A stretch of DNA of 64,000 bases, taken from IMG/VR virus record IMGVR_UViG_3300017788_000011, positions 1 to 64,000 of that record; one strand, given 5' to 3'. Numbering within the stretch: the stretch's first letter is position 1; every line of letters begins with the position of its first letter. Source of the stretch: a virus. Shown here piece by piece: positions 29,389 through 36,969 of the stretch. Under the pieces are notes generated by a model. That model was not told where the DNA came from, did no database searches, and worked only from the letters and a program-made list of their open reading frames with translations. The translations under genes were made by a program, and so were the position numbers.

Positions 29389-30380
29389 GTTATATTATCG
29401 TAGACACAGCGAATACTTTCTTCAGAGCAAGACACGTTGTCAGAGGTGACAGTGATACCAAACTTGGTATGGCTCTTCACATCACTTTCAACAGCATTAA
29501 AAAAGCATGGCAAGACTTTAAAGGTACTCATGTGGTGTTCTGTCTCGAAGGACGTTCGTGGCGTAAAGATTACTACGAGCCCTACAAGCGTAACCGCAGT
29601 GATGCCCGTGCTGCCTTGACAGAGCGAGAACAAGAAGAAGATCAACTGTTCTGGGAAGCCTTTGATAAGTTTAAAGAATTCGTCATAGACAAAACCAACT
29701 GTACTGTACTGCAACATCCCCTCCTCGAAGCAGACGATTTAATCGCAGGCTGGATTCAAAGTCACCCCGATGACAATCATATTATTATTAGTACAGACAG
29801 CGATTTTGCACAATTAATTGCACCCAATGTCAAGCAATATAATGGCGTTACAAACACACTTAGTACTGACTATGGTATTTTTGACGATAAAGGCAAAGTC
29901 ATAATAGACAACAAAACTAAAGAGCCAAAAACCGTTCCAGATCCGCAATGGCTGTTGTTTGAAAAGTGTATTCGAGGCGACAGCAGTGATAATGTATTTT
30001 CTGCATATCCCAAGGTTCGTAAAAATAAACTTGAAGAAGCGTTCAATGACAAAGACAAAAAAGGATTTGCGTGGAACAATCTCATGTTACAACGTTGGGT
30101 AGACCACGAAGGTCAAGAACATCGAGTATTGGACGACTACGAAAGAAACAAAGTATTAATTGACTTGACACAACAGCCAGAAGATGTTAAAAAAATAATC
30201 AAAGAAACAATTGAAAAAAATGCTGTGCAAAAACAAATCGATCAAGTAGGTATTAGAATGTTGAAGTTTTGTAATCTGTTTGACATGCAACGAATTGCTG
30301 ATAACATTCAACAATATGCCGAACCATTTCAAGCGAAGTATCCCAAATGCAGTGTGAATACAAAAGAACTTGTTCATTAA
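29385..30380 (+). CDS. rnh: 5'-3' exonuclease/RNase H of the FEN-1 family (T4 Rnh-like)
   Basis: A 331-residue nuclease likely to remove RNA primers from lagging-strand fragments. Acidic metal-binding motifs are visible in order: YIIVDTANTFFRAR (Asp7), VVFCLEGRSWRKDYYEPYK, LLEADDLIAG and IISTDSDFAQLI, the PIN/FEN signature. The H3TH region follows (CIRGDSSDNVFS). Length is close to T4 RNase H (305). It overlaps the upstream gene by four bases. Confidence 0.9.
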   Translation: MSYIIVDTANTFFRARHVVRGDSDTKLGMALHITFNSIKKAWQDFKGTHVVFCLEGRSWRKDYYEPYKRNRSDARAALTEREQEEDQLFWEAFDKFKEFVIDKTNCTVLQHPLLEADDLIAGWIQSHPDDNHIIISTDSDFAQLIAPNVKQYNGVTNTLSTDYGIFDDKGKVIIDNKTKEPKTVPDPQWLLFEKCIRGDSSDNVFSAYPKVRKNKLEEAFNDKDKKGFAWNNLMLQRWVDHEGQEHRVLDDYERNKVLIDLTQQPEDVKKIIKETIEKNAVQKQIDQVGIRMLKFCNLFDMQRIADNIQQYAEPFQAKYPKCSVNTKELVH

Positions 30381-30406
30381 GAACAGCAAATTGCAAGGAG
30401 AGATGT

Positions 30407-30877
30407 ATGAATTTTCGAGCCAAACCGGTCATCGACGGAAAGTTTTGGATCGTTGAAGACAACGGTATCAAGGTTGGTATCTTACAAAAAAATGAATTTA
30501 ATAAATTTGTATTGAGTTCGAAGACCGGTTCAAATTTTTATAATAAGAAAGAAGAACTAACTAAACAATTTGGATCTGACTTCTTTGAAAAAATTACAAT
30601 CAGCAAAACAGAAAATCCGATAGAATATGAAGTTCATGGATATCCAACTTCTTCTAAACCATTTAACCCCATGTTCAATGTACAAAAGAAACTTCCTCTG
30701 TTTACCAAGAGTAAACAATCAAAAAGTATCTATTGTGCAGGTTATTATTTGATTAAATTTGACAAAGGTTGGGTTCGAAGTTTTTGTCCAAAACTGATTA
30801 CAGTCGAACGCTACAGTTATCAAGGACCTTTCAAAACTGAGATTGAACAAAAGGCTGTGCTATCCAATGCCAAATGA
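30407..30877 (+). CDS. Conserved-looking phage protein of unknown function
   Basis: A 156-residue soluble protein beginning MNFRAKPVIDGKFWIVEDN, then an EVHGYPTSSKPFNPMFNVQK segment. It resembles proteins I have seen in marine T4-like phages, without a known role. A strong AAGGAGA ribosome binding site precedes ATG 30407. It overlaps the next gene by 11 bases. Confidence 0.6.
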   Translation: MNFRAKPVIDGKFWIVEDNGIKVGILQKNEFNKFVLSSKTGSNFYNKKEELTKQFGSDFFEKITISKTENPIEYEVHGYPTSSKPFNPMFNVQKKLPLFTKSKQSKSIYCAGYYLIKFDKGWVRSFCPKLITVERYSYQGPFKTEIEQKAVLSNAK

Positions 30878-31100
30878 TCCTATCAATACTGCGCCGATAC
30901 AAAATTTTATCAATCAGGTCAAAGCCGCGGACATAAGTAATCAACGAGAAATTAAAATTGATACAAAAACAGCCAAGGCATTGGCATTTTGTCTAACACA
31001 ACTGTTGGCTAAAAACGTTCAAGACTATGAAAACCTACTCAAAAATCTTGAAAAAACCGAAGATGTTATAACTGTTAAGATGGACGGCGGCGCACTATAA
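30867..31100 (+). CDS. Small helical hypothetical protein
   Basis: A 77-residue protein (PINTAPIQNFINQVKAADIS, KTAKALAFCLTQLLAKNVQD), largely helical with a final beta-like DVITVKMDGG. No family recognised. It starts inside the previous gene. Confidence 0.5.
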   Translation: MPNDPINTAPIQNFINQVKAADISNQREIKIDTKTAKALAFCLTQLLAKNVQDYENLLKNLEKTEDVITVKMDGGAL

Positions 31101-31104
31101 AAAT

Positions 31105-31112
31105 GATAAATA
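31105..31112 (+). promoter_or_regulatory. T4-type late promoter (GATAAATA)
   Basis: GATAAATA lies directly before, and shares its last base with, the 5' arm of a hairpin that covers the ribosome binding site of the next gene. Transcripts started about six bases downstream would lack most of that arm. Confidence 0.5.
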
Positions 31113-31138
31113 TATGCGTACATTTGGAGTACGTATAT
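31112..31138 (+). promoter_or_regulatory. Hairpin presenting the ribosome binding site in its loop
   Basis: ATATGCGTAC (31112-31121) pairs with GTACGTATAT (31129-31138) as ten base pairs with one G-U wobble. The loop ATTTGGA holds most of the TTGGAG Shine-Dalgarno, and the 3' arm includes the first two bases of the start codon. Read-through transcripts should be poorly translated. The same design recurs at 35081-35113. Confidence 0.6.
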
Positions 31139-31418
31139 GAGTCGGCCAAAGCCACAAGTTATATTAGAACACGTTAATAAAAAGAATTACAAAAGCGAGC
31201 AGGTATTAGAGGCCGAGGCAATCTGGGCTGTCTTCTACAAAGGTAAGCCTTTTAATCTCAAGAGTGCTAACAGCATTAGTCCCTTGCCTGCCCCCAAGTA
31301 TAAAAAGGTTTCATTCTCGAATCCCGGACACGCACATAACCTTGCTAAAAAATTGAACACTATGTTTCACTGTGAAGACTTCAAAGTGGTCAAATTAACC
31401 CAAGGCGAGGAACTGTGA
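31137..31418 (+). CDS. Small hypothetical protein under putative late control
   Basis: A 93-residue basic protein (EQVLEAEAIWAVFYKGKPFN, HAHNLAKKLNTMFHCEDFKV), alpha-beta in pattern, with no recognised family. Its initiation region lies within a hairpin preceded by a late-promoter element, so it is probably made late. GTGA couples it to the next gene. Confidence 0.6.
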   Translation: MSRPKPQVILEHVNKKNYKSEQVLEAEAIWAVFYKGKPFNLKSANSISPLPAPKYKKVSFSNPGHAHNLAKKLNTMFHCEDFKVVKLTQGEEL

Positions 31419-31804
31419 ATCTCCGCGATGCTTATACAAAAATTTTTTTAAAAGAACAAAATCAAAGCACGGCCAAGGCTAATGTCAAACAGGCCACATT
31501 AGACATTTGGCAAAATTCTCGAACAAAAAATCTCGGTGGACTACGATTATCCGATTTTGGTTATAAATTTTTAACTGAAAAAATGGAACTGGCTTCTTAC
31601 GAAGTTCCGTTTCCTCCAGAACTCGAAATGACTGCTCAGGTCATAATATTTTTGGATAGATTTTTAGATTGCCCATATTATCTTACCAAAAATTCTATCA
31701 TTGTATTCAAAGAGCGCAAGGCCTTTGATCTCCATTTATTCAACGGAGATGTCCGAAAATATGGACTAACAAAGGCAATGTCCAATCAAAAAGTTCCAAA
31801 ATAG
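31415..31804 (+). CDS. Hypothetical protein
   Basis: A 129-residue protein starting at GTG 31415. The N-terminus MNLRDAYTKIFLKEQN faintly resembles the capsid-targeting helices seen in the first 11 kb. The remainder (LRLSDFGYKFLTEKMELASY, RFLDCPYYLTKNSIIVFKER) looks like a compact alpha-beta domain. It follows a putatively late gene, so a virion role is possible. Confidence 0.55.
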   Translation: MNLRDAYTKIFLKEQNQSTAKANVKQATLDIWQNSRTKNLGGLRLSDFGYKFLTEKMELASYEVPFPPELEMTAQVIIFLDRFLDCPYYLTKNSIIVFKERKAFDLHLFNGDVRKYGLTKAMSNQKVPK

Positions 31805-31806
31805 AG

Positions 31807-31835
31807 TTGACAACAAATGAAAACTGTCGTATAAT
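31807..31835 (+). promoter_or_regulatory. Sigma70-type promoter for the MoxR ATPase gene
   Basis: TTGACA (31807-31812), a 17-bp spacer and TATAAT (31830-31835), perfect consensus. The gene starts at 31885 behind AAAGGAA, leaving a leader of about 40 bases. Confidence 0.88.
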
Positions 31836-31884
31836 AGATACATAGTAAATTATTTCTTCAACGCTTTTTTACAAAGGAACTGAA

Positions 31885-32973
31885 ATGAGCGACATCAATA
31901 CCCGTCAACTTAGCCCGAGCGCCGCAAAACGCTCAATTACTCATGCGCTTAACAAGAAGCGTCCAATCTTCTTGTGGGGTCCTCCGGGTATTGGTAAGTC
32001 TGACATTGTTCATCAGATTGCCAAAGACAACGATGCTCATGTTATCGACATTCGTTTGAGTCTTTGGGAACCCACTGACATTAAAGGTATTCCGTTTTTT
32101 AACTCCACTGAAAATAAAATGCAGTGGGCGCCTCCGGCAGAATTGCCCGATGAGGAAATGGCTGCCAAACATAAGACTATTATCCTGTTCATGGATGAAA
32201 TGAACTCTGCGGCTCCCAGTGTTCAGGCCGCGGCTTATCAGTTAGTTTTGAATCGTCGTGTTGGTACTTATCGTTTGCCCGATAATGTTGTAATGGTTGC
32301 CGCAGGTAACCGTGAAACTGACAAAGGTGTTACTTATCGTATGCCTGCTCCGTTGGCTAACCGTTTCCTGCACTTGGAAATGAAAGTGGATTTTGAAGAC
32401 TGGTTTACCTGGGCCACTGAGAACCGTGTACACAAAGATGTAGTGGGTTTTATCAGTTTCAGCAAAAAAGACCTCTACGACTTTGATCCAAAATCATCAA
32501 GCCGTAGTTTTGCTACTCCCCGTTCTTGGATGTTTGTCAGCGAATTGCTGGACGACGATTTGGATCAAAATACCCTAACTGATCTTATTTCGGGTGCTGT
32601 GGGCGAAGGACTTGCTGTGAAGTTTATGGCACATCGCAAGGTTTCTTCTAAACTGCCAAAACCCGAAGACATTTTGGCTGGCAAAGTTAAAAAACTGGAG
32701 GTCAAAGAGATTTCTGCGATGTATTCGTTGACTGTGAGTCTCTGCTACGAACTCAAAGAAGCGTCCGATAAAAATGCTAAAAATTGGAATGATCAAGTCA
32801 ATAACTTCTTCCAATTTATGATGGATAACTTCGAAACTGAGTTGGTTATCATGGGTACTAAACTGGCTCTGACTCAATACAATTTGCCGTTGGATCCGGA
32901 CGAAATTAAGTGTTTTGACGACTTCCACGAGAAGTTTGGCAAATACATTTCGGCGGCTACTGATAAGAATTAA
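31885..32973 (+). CDS. MoxR-type AAA+ ATPase
   Basis: A 362-residue ATPase. Walker A is WGPPGIGKSD near residue 31 and Walker B is IILFMDEMNSA near residue 101. Sensor-type residues follow in VVMVAAGNRETD and the PAPLANRF arginine-finger-like segment. MoxR ATPases act as chaperones for partners with von Willebrand A domains, and exactly such a gene follows. Both have separate strong promoters. The pair probably remodels a metal-dependent or protein complex; the target is unknown. Confidence 0.9.
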   Translation: MSDINTRQLSPSAAKRSITHALNKKRPIFLWGPPGIGKSDIVHQIAKDNDAHVIDIRLSLWEPTDIKGIPFFNSTENKMQWAPPAELPDEEMAAKHKTIILFMDEMNSAAPSVQAAAYQLVLNRRVGTYRLPDNVVMVAAGNRETDKGVTYRMPAPLANRFLHLEMKVDFEDWFTWATENRVHKDVVGFISFSKKDLYDFDPKSSSRSFATPRSWMFVSELLDDDLDQNTLTDLISGAVGEGLAVKFMAHRKVSSKLPKPEDILAGKVKKLEVKEISAMYSLTVSLCYELKEASDKNAKNWNDQVNNFFQFMMDNFETELVIMGTKLALTQYNLPLDPDEIKCFDDFHEKFGKYISAATDKN

Positions 32974-32988
32974 GCCAAAATAAACCAC

Positions 32989-33017
32989 TTGACACCGCCT
33001 AAGGGCGGTGTTATAAT
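32989..33017 (+). promoter_or_regulatory. Sigma70-type promoter with palindrome in the spacer
   Basis: TTGACA (32989-32994), a 17-bp spacer and TATAAT (33012-33017). An 8-bp perfect inverted repeat, ACACCGCC (32992-32999) and GGCGGTGT (33004-33011) with a 4-base centre, begins in the -35 box and ends next to the -10 box. It could be an operator, or a hairpin in transcripts arriving from moxR; there is no T tract behind it. Confidence 0.85.
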
Positions 33018-33049
33018 ATATACATACAGTAAACTATCAGGAGCAGAAT

Positions 33050-34219
33050 ATGAGTGTAAACAGCGACATCATTGACAAAATTATTGTAGCACGAGTTGGA
33101 CTACTGCTACGTCATCCGTTTTTTGGCAATATGGCCACTCGCTTAAAAATTCAAGAAGTAGATTGGTTGCCTACTGCGGCTACAGACGGTCGTGCTCTGT
33201 ATTTTAATCGTGAGTTTTTCTCAGATCTCACTACTAAAGAAATCGAATTTGTTGTTGCACACGAAATTCTTCACGTGGTATTTGATCACATGAGTCGTAA
33301 AGAAGGTCGCGATCCGCAAATTTGGAACATTGCCGCTGACTATTGTGTCAACGGTACTTTGACCAAAGATCGAATTGGTGTTATGCCTGCCAAAGTAAAA
33401 GGGTTTCATGATACCAAATACTACGGCTGGGGTGCTGAAAGTGTCTACGATGATATCTATGAAAAATTTGACGAGGATGAATTAAAGGCACTTGGAGAAC
33501 TGCTCGACGAACATCTGGAGTGGGACAAACAAGATCCTAATAATCCCAATCGTCCAGTTCATTCAAAAGAGGAACTTAAAAAGATTCGAGATGAAATTAA
33601 GGAAGCAATGATTCAGGCAGCCAATGCCGCAGGTGCCGGAAACGTTCCTGCTGGTATTCAGCGTATGATTAAAGATATGACTGAATCTAAAATGAACTGG
33701 CGCGAATTATTGCGTCAACAGATTCAAAGTACTATCAAAGATGATTACACATGGATGCGTCCCAGCAGAAAAGGCTGGCACACTGGTGCTGTACTTCCAG
33801 GTATGAACTTTGCTCAAACCATTGACATTGCCGTGAGCCTTGACATGAGTGGATCTATCTCAGATGCCATGAGTGCAGATTTTATCAGCGAAATCAAAGG
33901 TATCATGGATGAGTTCAAAGACTATAAAGTTAAGATCTGGTGCTTTGATACCAAAGTCTACAACGAACAAAATTTTACTTCGGAATCTGGCTTAGACATT
34001 TCTGAGTATGAAATTATGGGTGGTGGCGGTACTGACTTCATGTGCAACTGGGAATACATGAAAGATCAAGGTATTGAACCTAAAAAATTCATCATGTTTA
34101 CTGATGGCTATCCCTGGGATAGTTGGGGTGACGAATCCTACTGCGAAACTGTATTCATCATTCACGGAAACAAAGAAATTGTTCCACCGTTCGGTACTCA
34201 TGCCTACTATGAAAAATGA
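33050..34219 (+). CDS. VWA-domain protein with HEXXH metallopeptidase-like N-terminus
   Basis: A 389-residue protein. VVAHEILHVVFDHMSRK near residue 67-83 is an HEXXH zinc-site motif. The C-terminal VWA-type domain has the MIDAS sequence SLDMSGSIS near residue 263 and the GGGGTDFM segment with the second metal contact. This layout fits the DUF2201-type (VWA-like metallopeptidase) proteins usually found beside MoxR ATPases. The VWA partner is expected to be acted on by the upstream ATPase. It is coupled to the methyltransferase-like gene by ATGA. Confidence 0.88.
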   Translation: MSVNSDIIDKIIVARVGLLLRHPFFGNMATRLKIQEVDWLPTAATDGRALYFNREFFSDLTTKEIEFVVAHEILHVVFDHMSRKEGRDPQIWNIAADYCVNGTLTKDRIGVMPAKVKGFHDTKYYGWGAESVYDDIYEKFDEDELKALGELLDEHLEWDKQDPNNPNRPVHSKEELKKIRDEIKEAMIQAANAAGAGNVPAGIQRMIKDMTESKMNWRELLRQQIQSTIKDDYTWMRPSRKGWHTGAVLPGMNFAQTIDIAVSLDMSGSISDAMSADFISEIKGIMDEFKDYKVKIWCFDTKVYNEQNFTSESGLDISEYEIMGGGGTDFMCNWEYMKDQGIEPKKFIMFTDGYPWDSWGDESYCETVFIIHGNKEIVPPFGTHAYYEK

Positions 34220-34794
34220 ACGTTCATCCGGATAGTTTTAGCAGTGGACAAGTAGGCAGTAAAATTTGGTGTGCTGAAGAACTGGAATCGGCATGCCAAT
34301 ATTACGAAAGTCAAAATAGAATTACTGCACCGTATCGAATCCTTATGTTAGGAGGATGGTACGGTGTTCTTAATTTAATTCTAAGATCACGAGATAATAT
34401 AAAAATTCAGCGGGTGCGGTCGTTAGACATCGATCAAGAAGTTTGCGACATAGCAGACTTAGTAAACAATTATTGGGTATGGCAAGAATGGCAGTTTAAA
34501 TCTGTTCATGGTGATGCCAACACTTATCAATATACCGCCGACGATTTTAATATCGTAATTAATACCGCAACTGAACACATGGAGTCAAGAGATTGGTTTA
34601 ACAACATTCCCAAAGGTACATTAGTAGTATTGCAGTCTAACAATATGAAACACGATGATCACTGTGCCAATCACGAATCCTGGATGGATTTTGACGAGGA
34701 TTATTTTTTAACAGAAACGTATTCAGTTACACAAAAAGAATTCAAATACCCGGAATGGTCATTTAGACGTTTTATGAAGATTGGAATAAAATGA
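34216..34794 (+). CDS. Class I SAM methyltransferase-like protein
   Basis: A 192-residue protein with a Rossmann core: PYRILMLGGWYGVLNLIL gives a degenerate glycine-rich motif I, VRSLDIDQEVCDIA the acidic residue after strand 2, and DDFNIVINTATEHM the strand 4 region. The target is unknown and the motif is not canonical enough to guarantee activity. Coupled by ATGA to the VWA gene and to the next small ORF. Confidence 0.55.
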   Translation: MNVHPDSFSSGQVGSKIWCAEELESACQYYESQNRITAPYRILMLGGWYGVLNLILRSRDNIKIQRVRSLDIDQEVCDIADLVNNYWVWQEWQFKSVHGDANTYQYTADDFNIVINTATEHMESRDWFNNIPKGTLVVLQSNNMKHDDHCANHESWMDFDEDYFLTETYSVTQKEFKYPEWSFRRFMKIGIK

Positions 34795-35069
34795 GTTTAA
34801 AAGCGGGAAATCCTAATCCGTTAAATGTGTTTGGTTTAAGAAAAGTTAGTTTTCCTCCTCCTCATTTTGAGTATGTTTTTATCAACCAAACCTCCCTATA
34901 TCAAGTTGAAGAAATTCGAGAATGGATCGAATACAATTGCAATAATAGGTACTATGTTGGCAAAGCCATGTCTTTGGATGCTAACAATGCGTTTATTAAT
35001 GGATACAAAATTGGTTTTGAAGATCCCAAGGAATTAACCTTCTTCAAAATAGCCTGCCCTCTAATTTAA
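34791..35069 (+). CDS. Small hypothetical protein
   Basis: A 92-residue protein (HFEYVFINQTSLYQVEEIRE, NCNNRYYVGKAMSLDANNAF) with alternating strands and helices and no known domain. ATG 34791 overlaps the upstream stop. It is the last gene before a late-promoter/hairpin unit. Confidence 0.5.
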   Translation: MSLKAGNPNPLNVFGLRKVSFPPPHFEYVFINQTSLYQVEEIREWIEYNCNNRYYVGKAMSLDANNAFINGYKIGFEDPKELTFFKIACPLI

Positions 35070-35073
35070 AGAG

Positions 35074-35081
35074 ATTAAATA
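35074..35081 (+). promoter_or_regulatory. T4-type late promoter (ATTAAATA)
   Basis: ATTAAATA matches TATAAATA at six of eight positions and overlaps the 5' arm of the hairpin at 35081-35113. The weaker match is offset by the same arrangement as at 31105. Confidence 0.4.
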
Positions 35082-35113
35082 TACGTATATTACTTTTTAG
35101 GAGATATACGTAT
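35081..35113 (+). promoter_or_regulatory. Hairpin presenting the ribosome binding site in its loop
   Basis: ATACGTATAT (35081-35090) pairs perfectly with ATATACGTAT (35104-35113). The 13-base loop ends in AGGAG (35099-35103) and the 3' arm covers the first two bases of the start codon. It closely parallels 31112-31138 in arm length and start-codon position. Confidence 0.6.
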
Positions 35114-35342
35114 GACCCAAGAAACACAGGCTGCCGAAACTGCTCAAGCCGCTCCGGCACAAGAAGCTCAACAGCAACAACCCGATCTTACCCTTGCTGA
35201 TCTTGCAGGATTGAAATCAATCATCGATGTGGCTGCTCAACGAGGTGCATTTAAACCCAACGAAATGCAGGCTGTTGGAACAGTATACAACAAACTATCT
35301 TCATTCCTTTCAGCCGCAAGTGGGAATAAAGGAGAACAATAA
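35112..35342 (+). CDS. Small Gln/Ala-rich hypothetical protein
   Basis: A 76-residue protein. Residues 1-27 are Ala/Gln/Glu-rich and probably disordered (ETQAAETAQAAPAQEAQQQQ). Residues about 28-70 are helical (ADLAGLKSIIDVAAQRGAF). Such proteins occur next to structural genes in T4-like phages. Its initiation region lies in a hairpin, and TAATG couples it to the next gene. Confidence 0.6.
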   Translation: MTQETQAAETAQAAPAQEAQQQQPDLTLADLAGLKSIIDVAAQRGAFKPNEMQAVGTVYNKLSSFLSAASGNKGEQ

Positions 35343-35929
35343 TGGCCGAAATTAAACACGTAGGCCGTGTAATTGCCACTGGAAGAAAATGTTTAGTGGC
35401 ATTTAGAACACTGCCAGGAGATGCTTTTAGTTGTCTAATTATACCCACTGAAGCATTGTCAGATGTTTATCATAACTCTTTAATGACATTAGTGGAAAGC
35501 ACAGCCGGACAAGATTCGTTTGAATTCGCAGATGTTATGGCTCGCAGTCTATTTCCCGATGGCGAAAACATGTTAGAAGTTCTACATAAAACAGGAAAGT
35601 TAGTAAAAGTATCTACCAGCGAAGTAGACATGCTACCTACTACAAACTTTAAAATTAACCTGTCCGAACTCAACCAACTGATTGCAGAACAGAGAAATAT
35701 TTCTGTTGATGATCTTTCAATGTTGCAAAATCAACAGCCAATTACTCCGCAAACAGAAATTCAAGAAGTTGCAACAGTTTCTGATATTAGTCCGCCAATG
35801 GGAGACGAGAATTTAACTGCTGATCAACGTGCCTCAAAACTTCGCAGTGAAGCCGATCGTCTTTATAAAGAAGCCGCAAAACTTCGTAAGCAAGCAGAAG
35901 AACTGAGTCCAACAAAGAAAAAGTCTTAA
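35342..35929 (+). CDS. Hypothetical protein, possibly structural
   Basis: A 195-residue protein. The N-terminal half is beta-rich (GRVIATGRKCLVAFRTLPGD). The C-terminal part is a charged coiled coil (LRSEADRLYKEAAKLRKQAE). No family is recognised. It lies in a putatively late two- or three-gene unit. Confidence 0.6.
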   Translation: MAEIKHVGRVIATGRKCLVAFRTLPGDAFSCLIIPTEALSDVYHNSLMTLVESTAGQDSFEFADVMARSLFPDGENMLEVLHKTGKLVKVSTSEVDMLPTTNFKINLSELNQLIAEQRNISVDDLSMLQNQQPITPQTEIQEVATVSDISPPMGDENLTADQRASKLRSEADRLYKEAAKLRKQAEELSPTKKKS

Positions 35930-35935
35930 ACTATC

Positions 35936-36250
35936 GTGGGCGGTAAAAATTTGCCCGAAGACATTGTCAGTCTGTGGCCAGAAGTCTTCGGTGATGTAGT
36001 GTTGAACTCAGTGCCTTATCCATATCTTGAATCTATTATCATCACGTTTGAAAATGGAAAAATATGGAATGTAGAAGCGCCTGAAGAAAAAAATCAAGAC
36101 TCTTGGGATCAGATCGAATCTAATCTAAAAATATTAATGCGTGACTATGGTGATCAAATCAACAATATTGATTTTAAATTAGACACTGCAAAAATTAAAA
36201 AAGATGTGATTAGACAAACTAAGAAATTTCTCAAACAGCAGAAATTATGA
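35936..36250 (+). CDS. Hypothetical protein, GTG start
   Basis: A 104-residue protein (LPEDIVSLWPEVFGDVVLNS, IITFENGKIWNVEAPEE), alpha-beta with a basic helical end. Not recognised. GTG 35936 is the best start after the upstream stop. Its stop converges with, and overlaps by six bases, the minus-strand gene 36245-36916, so there is no room for a terminator between them. Confidence 0.55.
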   Translation: MGGKNLPEDIVSLWPEVFGDVVLNSVPYPYLESIIITFENGKIWNVEAPEEKNQDSWDQIESNLKILMRDYGDQINNIDFKLDTAKIKKDVIRQTKKFLKQQKL

Positions 36251-36916
36251 TATCTTACTGAATTCGTGTTGCAGCCACGCCCAGTCGTTGATTTTAGCAA
36301 TATCCTGCGGGTGCGTATTTACAAAGTTTTTTCCGGCATTAGAGCCAATGATAGTTTCTTTTCCGAACTGGGCTGTTTCTCCCACTGTACACCATGTCTG
36401 TAGTCTTCGCTCAGTTTCTAAATCATTTTGACGTTTGATAATTTTGCTGGCCAGTTTGGCAGATTCTCTAAAACCACTTTTCCAAGCATTAAACGGATCT
36501 GTATTAAAATGTGTTATATTGCTGACTTGATCGATTGATTTAAAACTCGAGGATATGCTGGTTGTAAAATCCACAGAGGATTTATCTACTTCGATAGTTT
36601 TAAATTTAGGTAGCAATTTAATTCCGCCATAACCGTATTCAAGATCGTTAACAGGATTACGACTTTTCCAAACATGAACAGTTTCTAAATCCCAGTTAGA
36701 TACTTTGAAACGAAAATCAAAATTATCAAGTACTTCTGCATCTGCGTCAACTACCCAGAACATTTTTGTCAAGGATTTTTTTGCCGCGGCAATGTGAGCA
36801 TTGTGTATGCCTTCAACATTAAGTATGCGCTTGGCCATTGGAAAACGTTTTTTCAGTTGGCGCCAATGTTTTTCAGCGTTAGGTTCGAAAAAGGAAATAA
36901 AAAAGATATCGTACAT
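36245..36916 (-). CDS. GT-A-like glycosyltransferase, paralogue of the gene at 38983-39885
   Basis: A 223-residue protein. EPNAEKHWRQLKKRFPMAKR, NVEGIHNAHIAAAK and FWVVDADAEVLDNF give a nucleotide-sugar-binding layout with a DxD-type DAD motif. NDLEYGYGGIKLLP and WKSGFRESAKLA also match its paralogue (NGLEYGNGGLKLW, WRAGFREGVKMG). Donor and acceptor are unknown. I chose ATG 36916 because MYDIFFISF begins the conserved strand; an upstream start would add 16 residues. It reads toward the convergent plus-strand operon. Confidence 0.65.
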   Translation of the reverse strand: MYDIFFISFFEPNAEKHWRQLKKRFPMAKRILNVEGIHNAHIAAAKKSLTKMFWVVDADAEVLDNFDFRFKVSNWDLETVHVWKSRNPVNDLEYGYGGIKLLPKFKTIEVDKSSVDFTTSISSSFKSIDQVSNITHFNTDPFNAWKSGFRESAKLASKIIKRQNDLETERRLQTWCTVGETAQFGKETIIGSNAGKNFVNTHPQDIAKINDWAWLQHEFSKIS

Positions 36917-36921
36917 GATTT

Positions 36922-36929
36922 TATTTAAC
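36922..36929 (-). promoter_or_regulatory. Possible late promoter (GTTAAATA) on the minus strand
   Basis: On the minus strand GTTAAATA lies immediately before ATG 36916. Six of eight positions match the T4 late consensus. The very short distance would give an almost leaderless transcript, so this is tentative. Confidence 0.25.
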
Positions 36930-36944
36930 ACTACTATTATAGCA

Positions 36945-36952
36945 AATAAATA
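36945..36952 (+). promoter_or_regulatory. T4-type late promoter (AATAAATA)
   Basis: AATAAATA lies 18 bases before the radical SAM start at 36970, in the short divergent region. Seven of eight positions match the late consensus. Confidence 0.5.
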
Positions 36953-36969
36953 TTCCGAGAACAAACATT

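Noticed and set aside
29154-29717. 187-codon minus-strand ORF
   Set aside because: Antisense to the end of the coiled-coil gene and the start of the 5' exonuclease gene, whose motifs establish the plus-strand frame.
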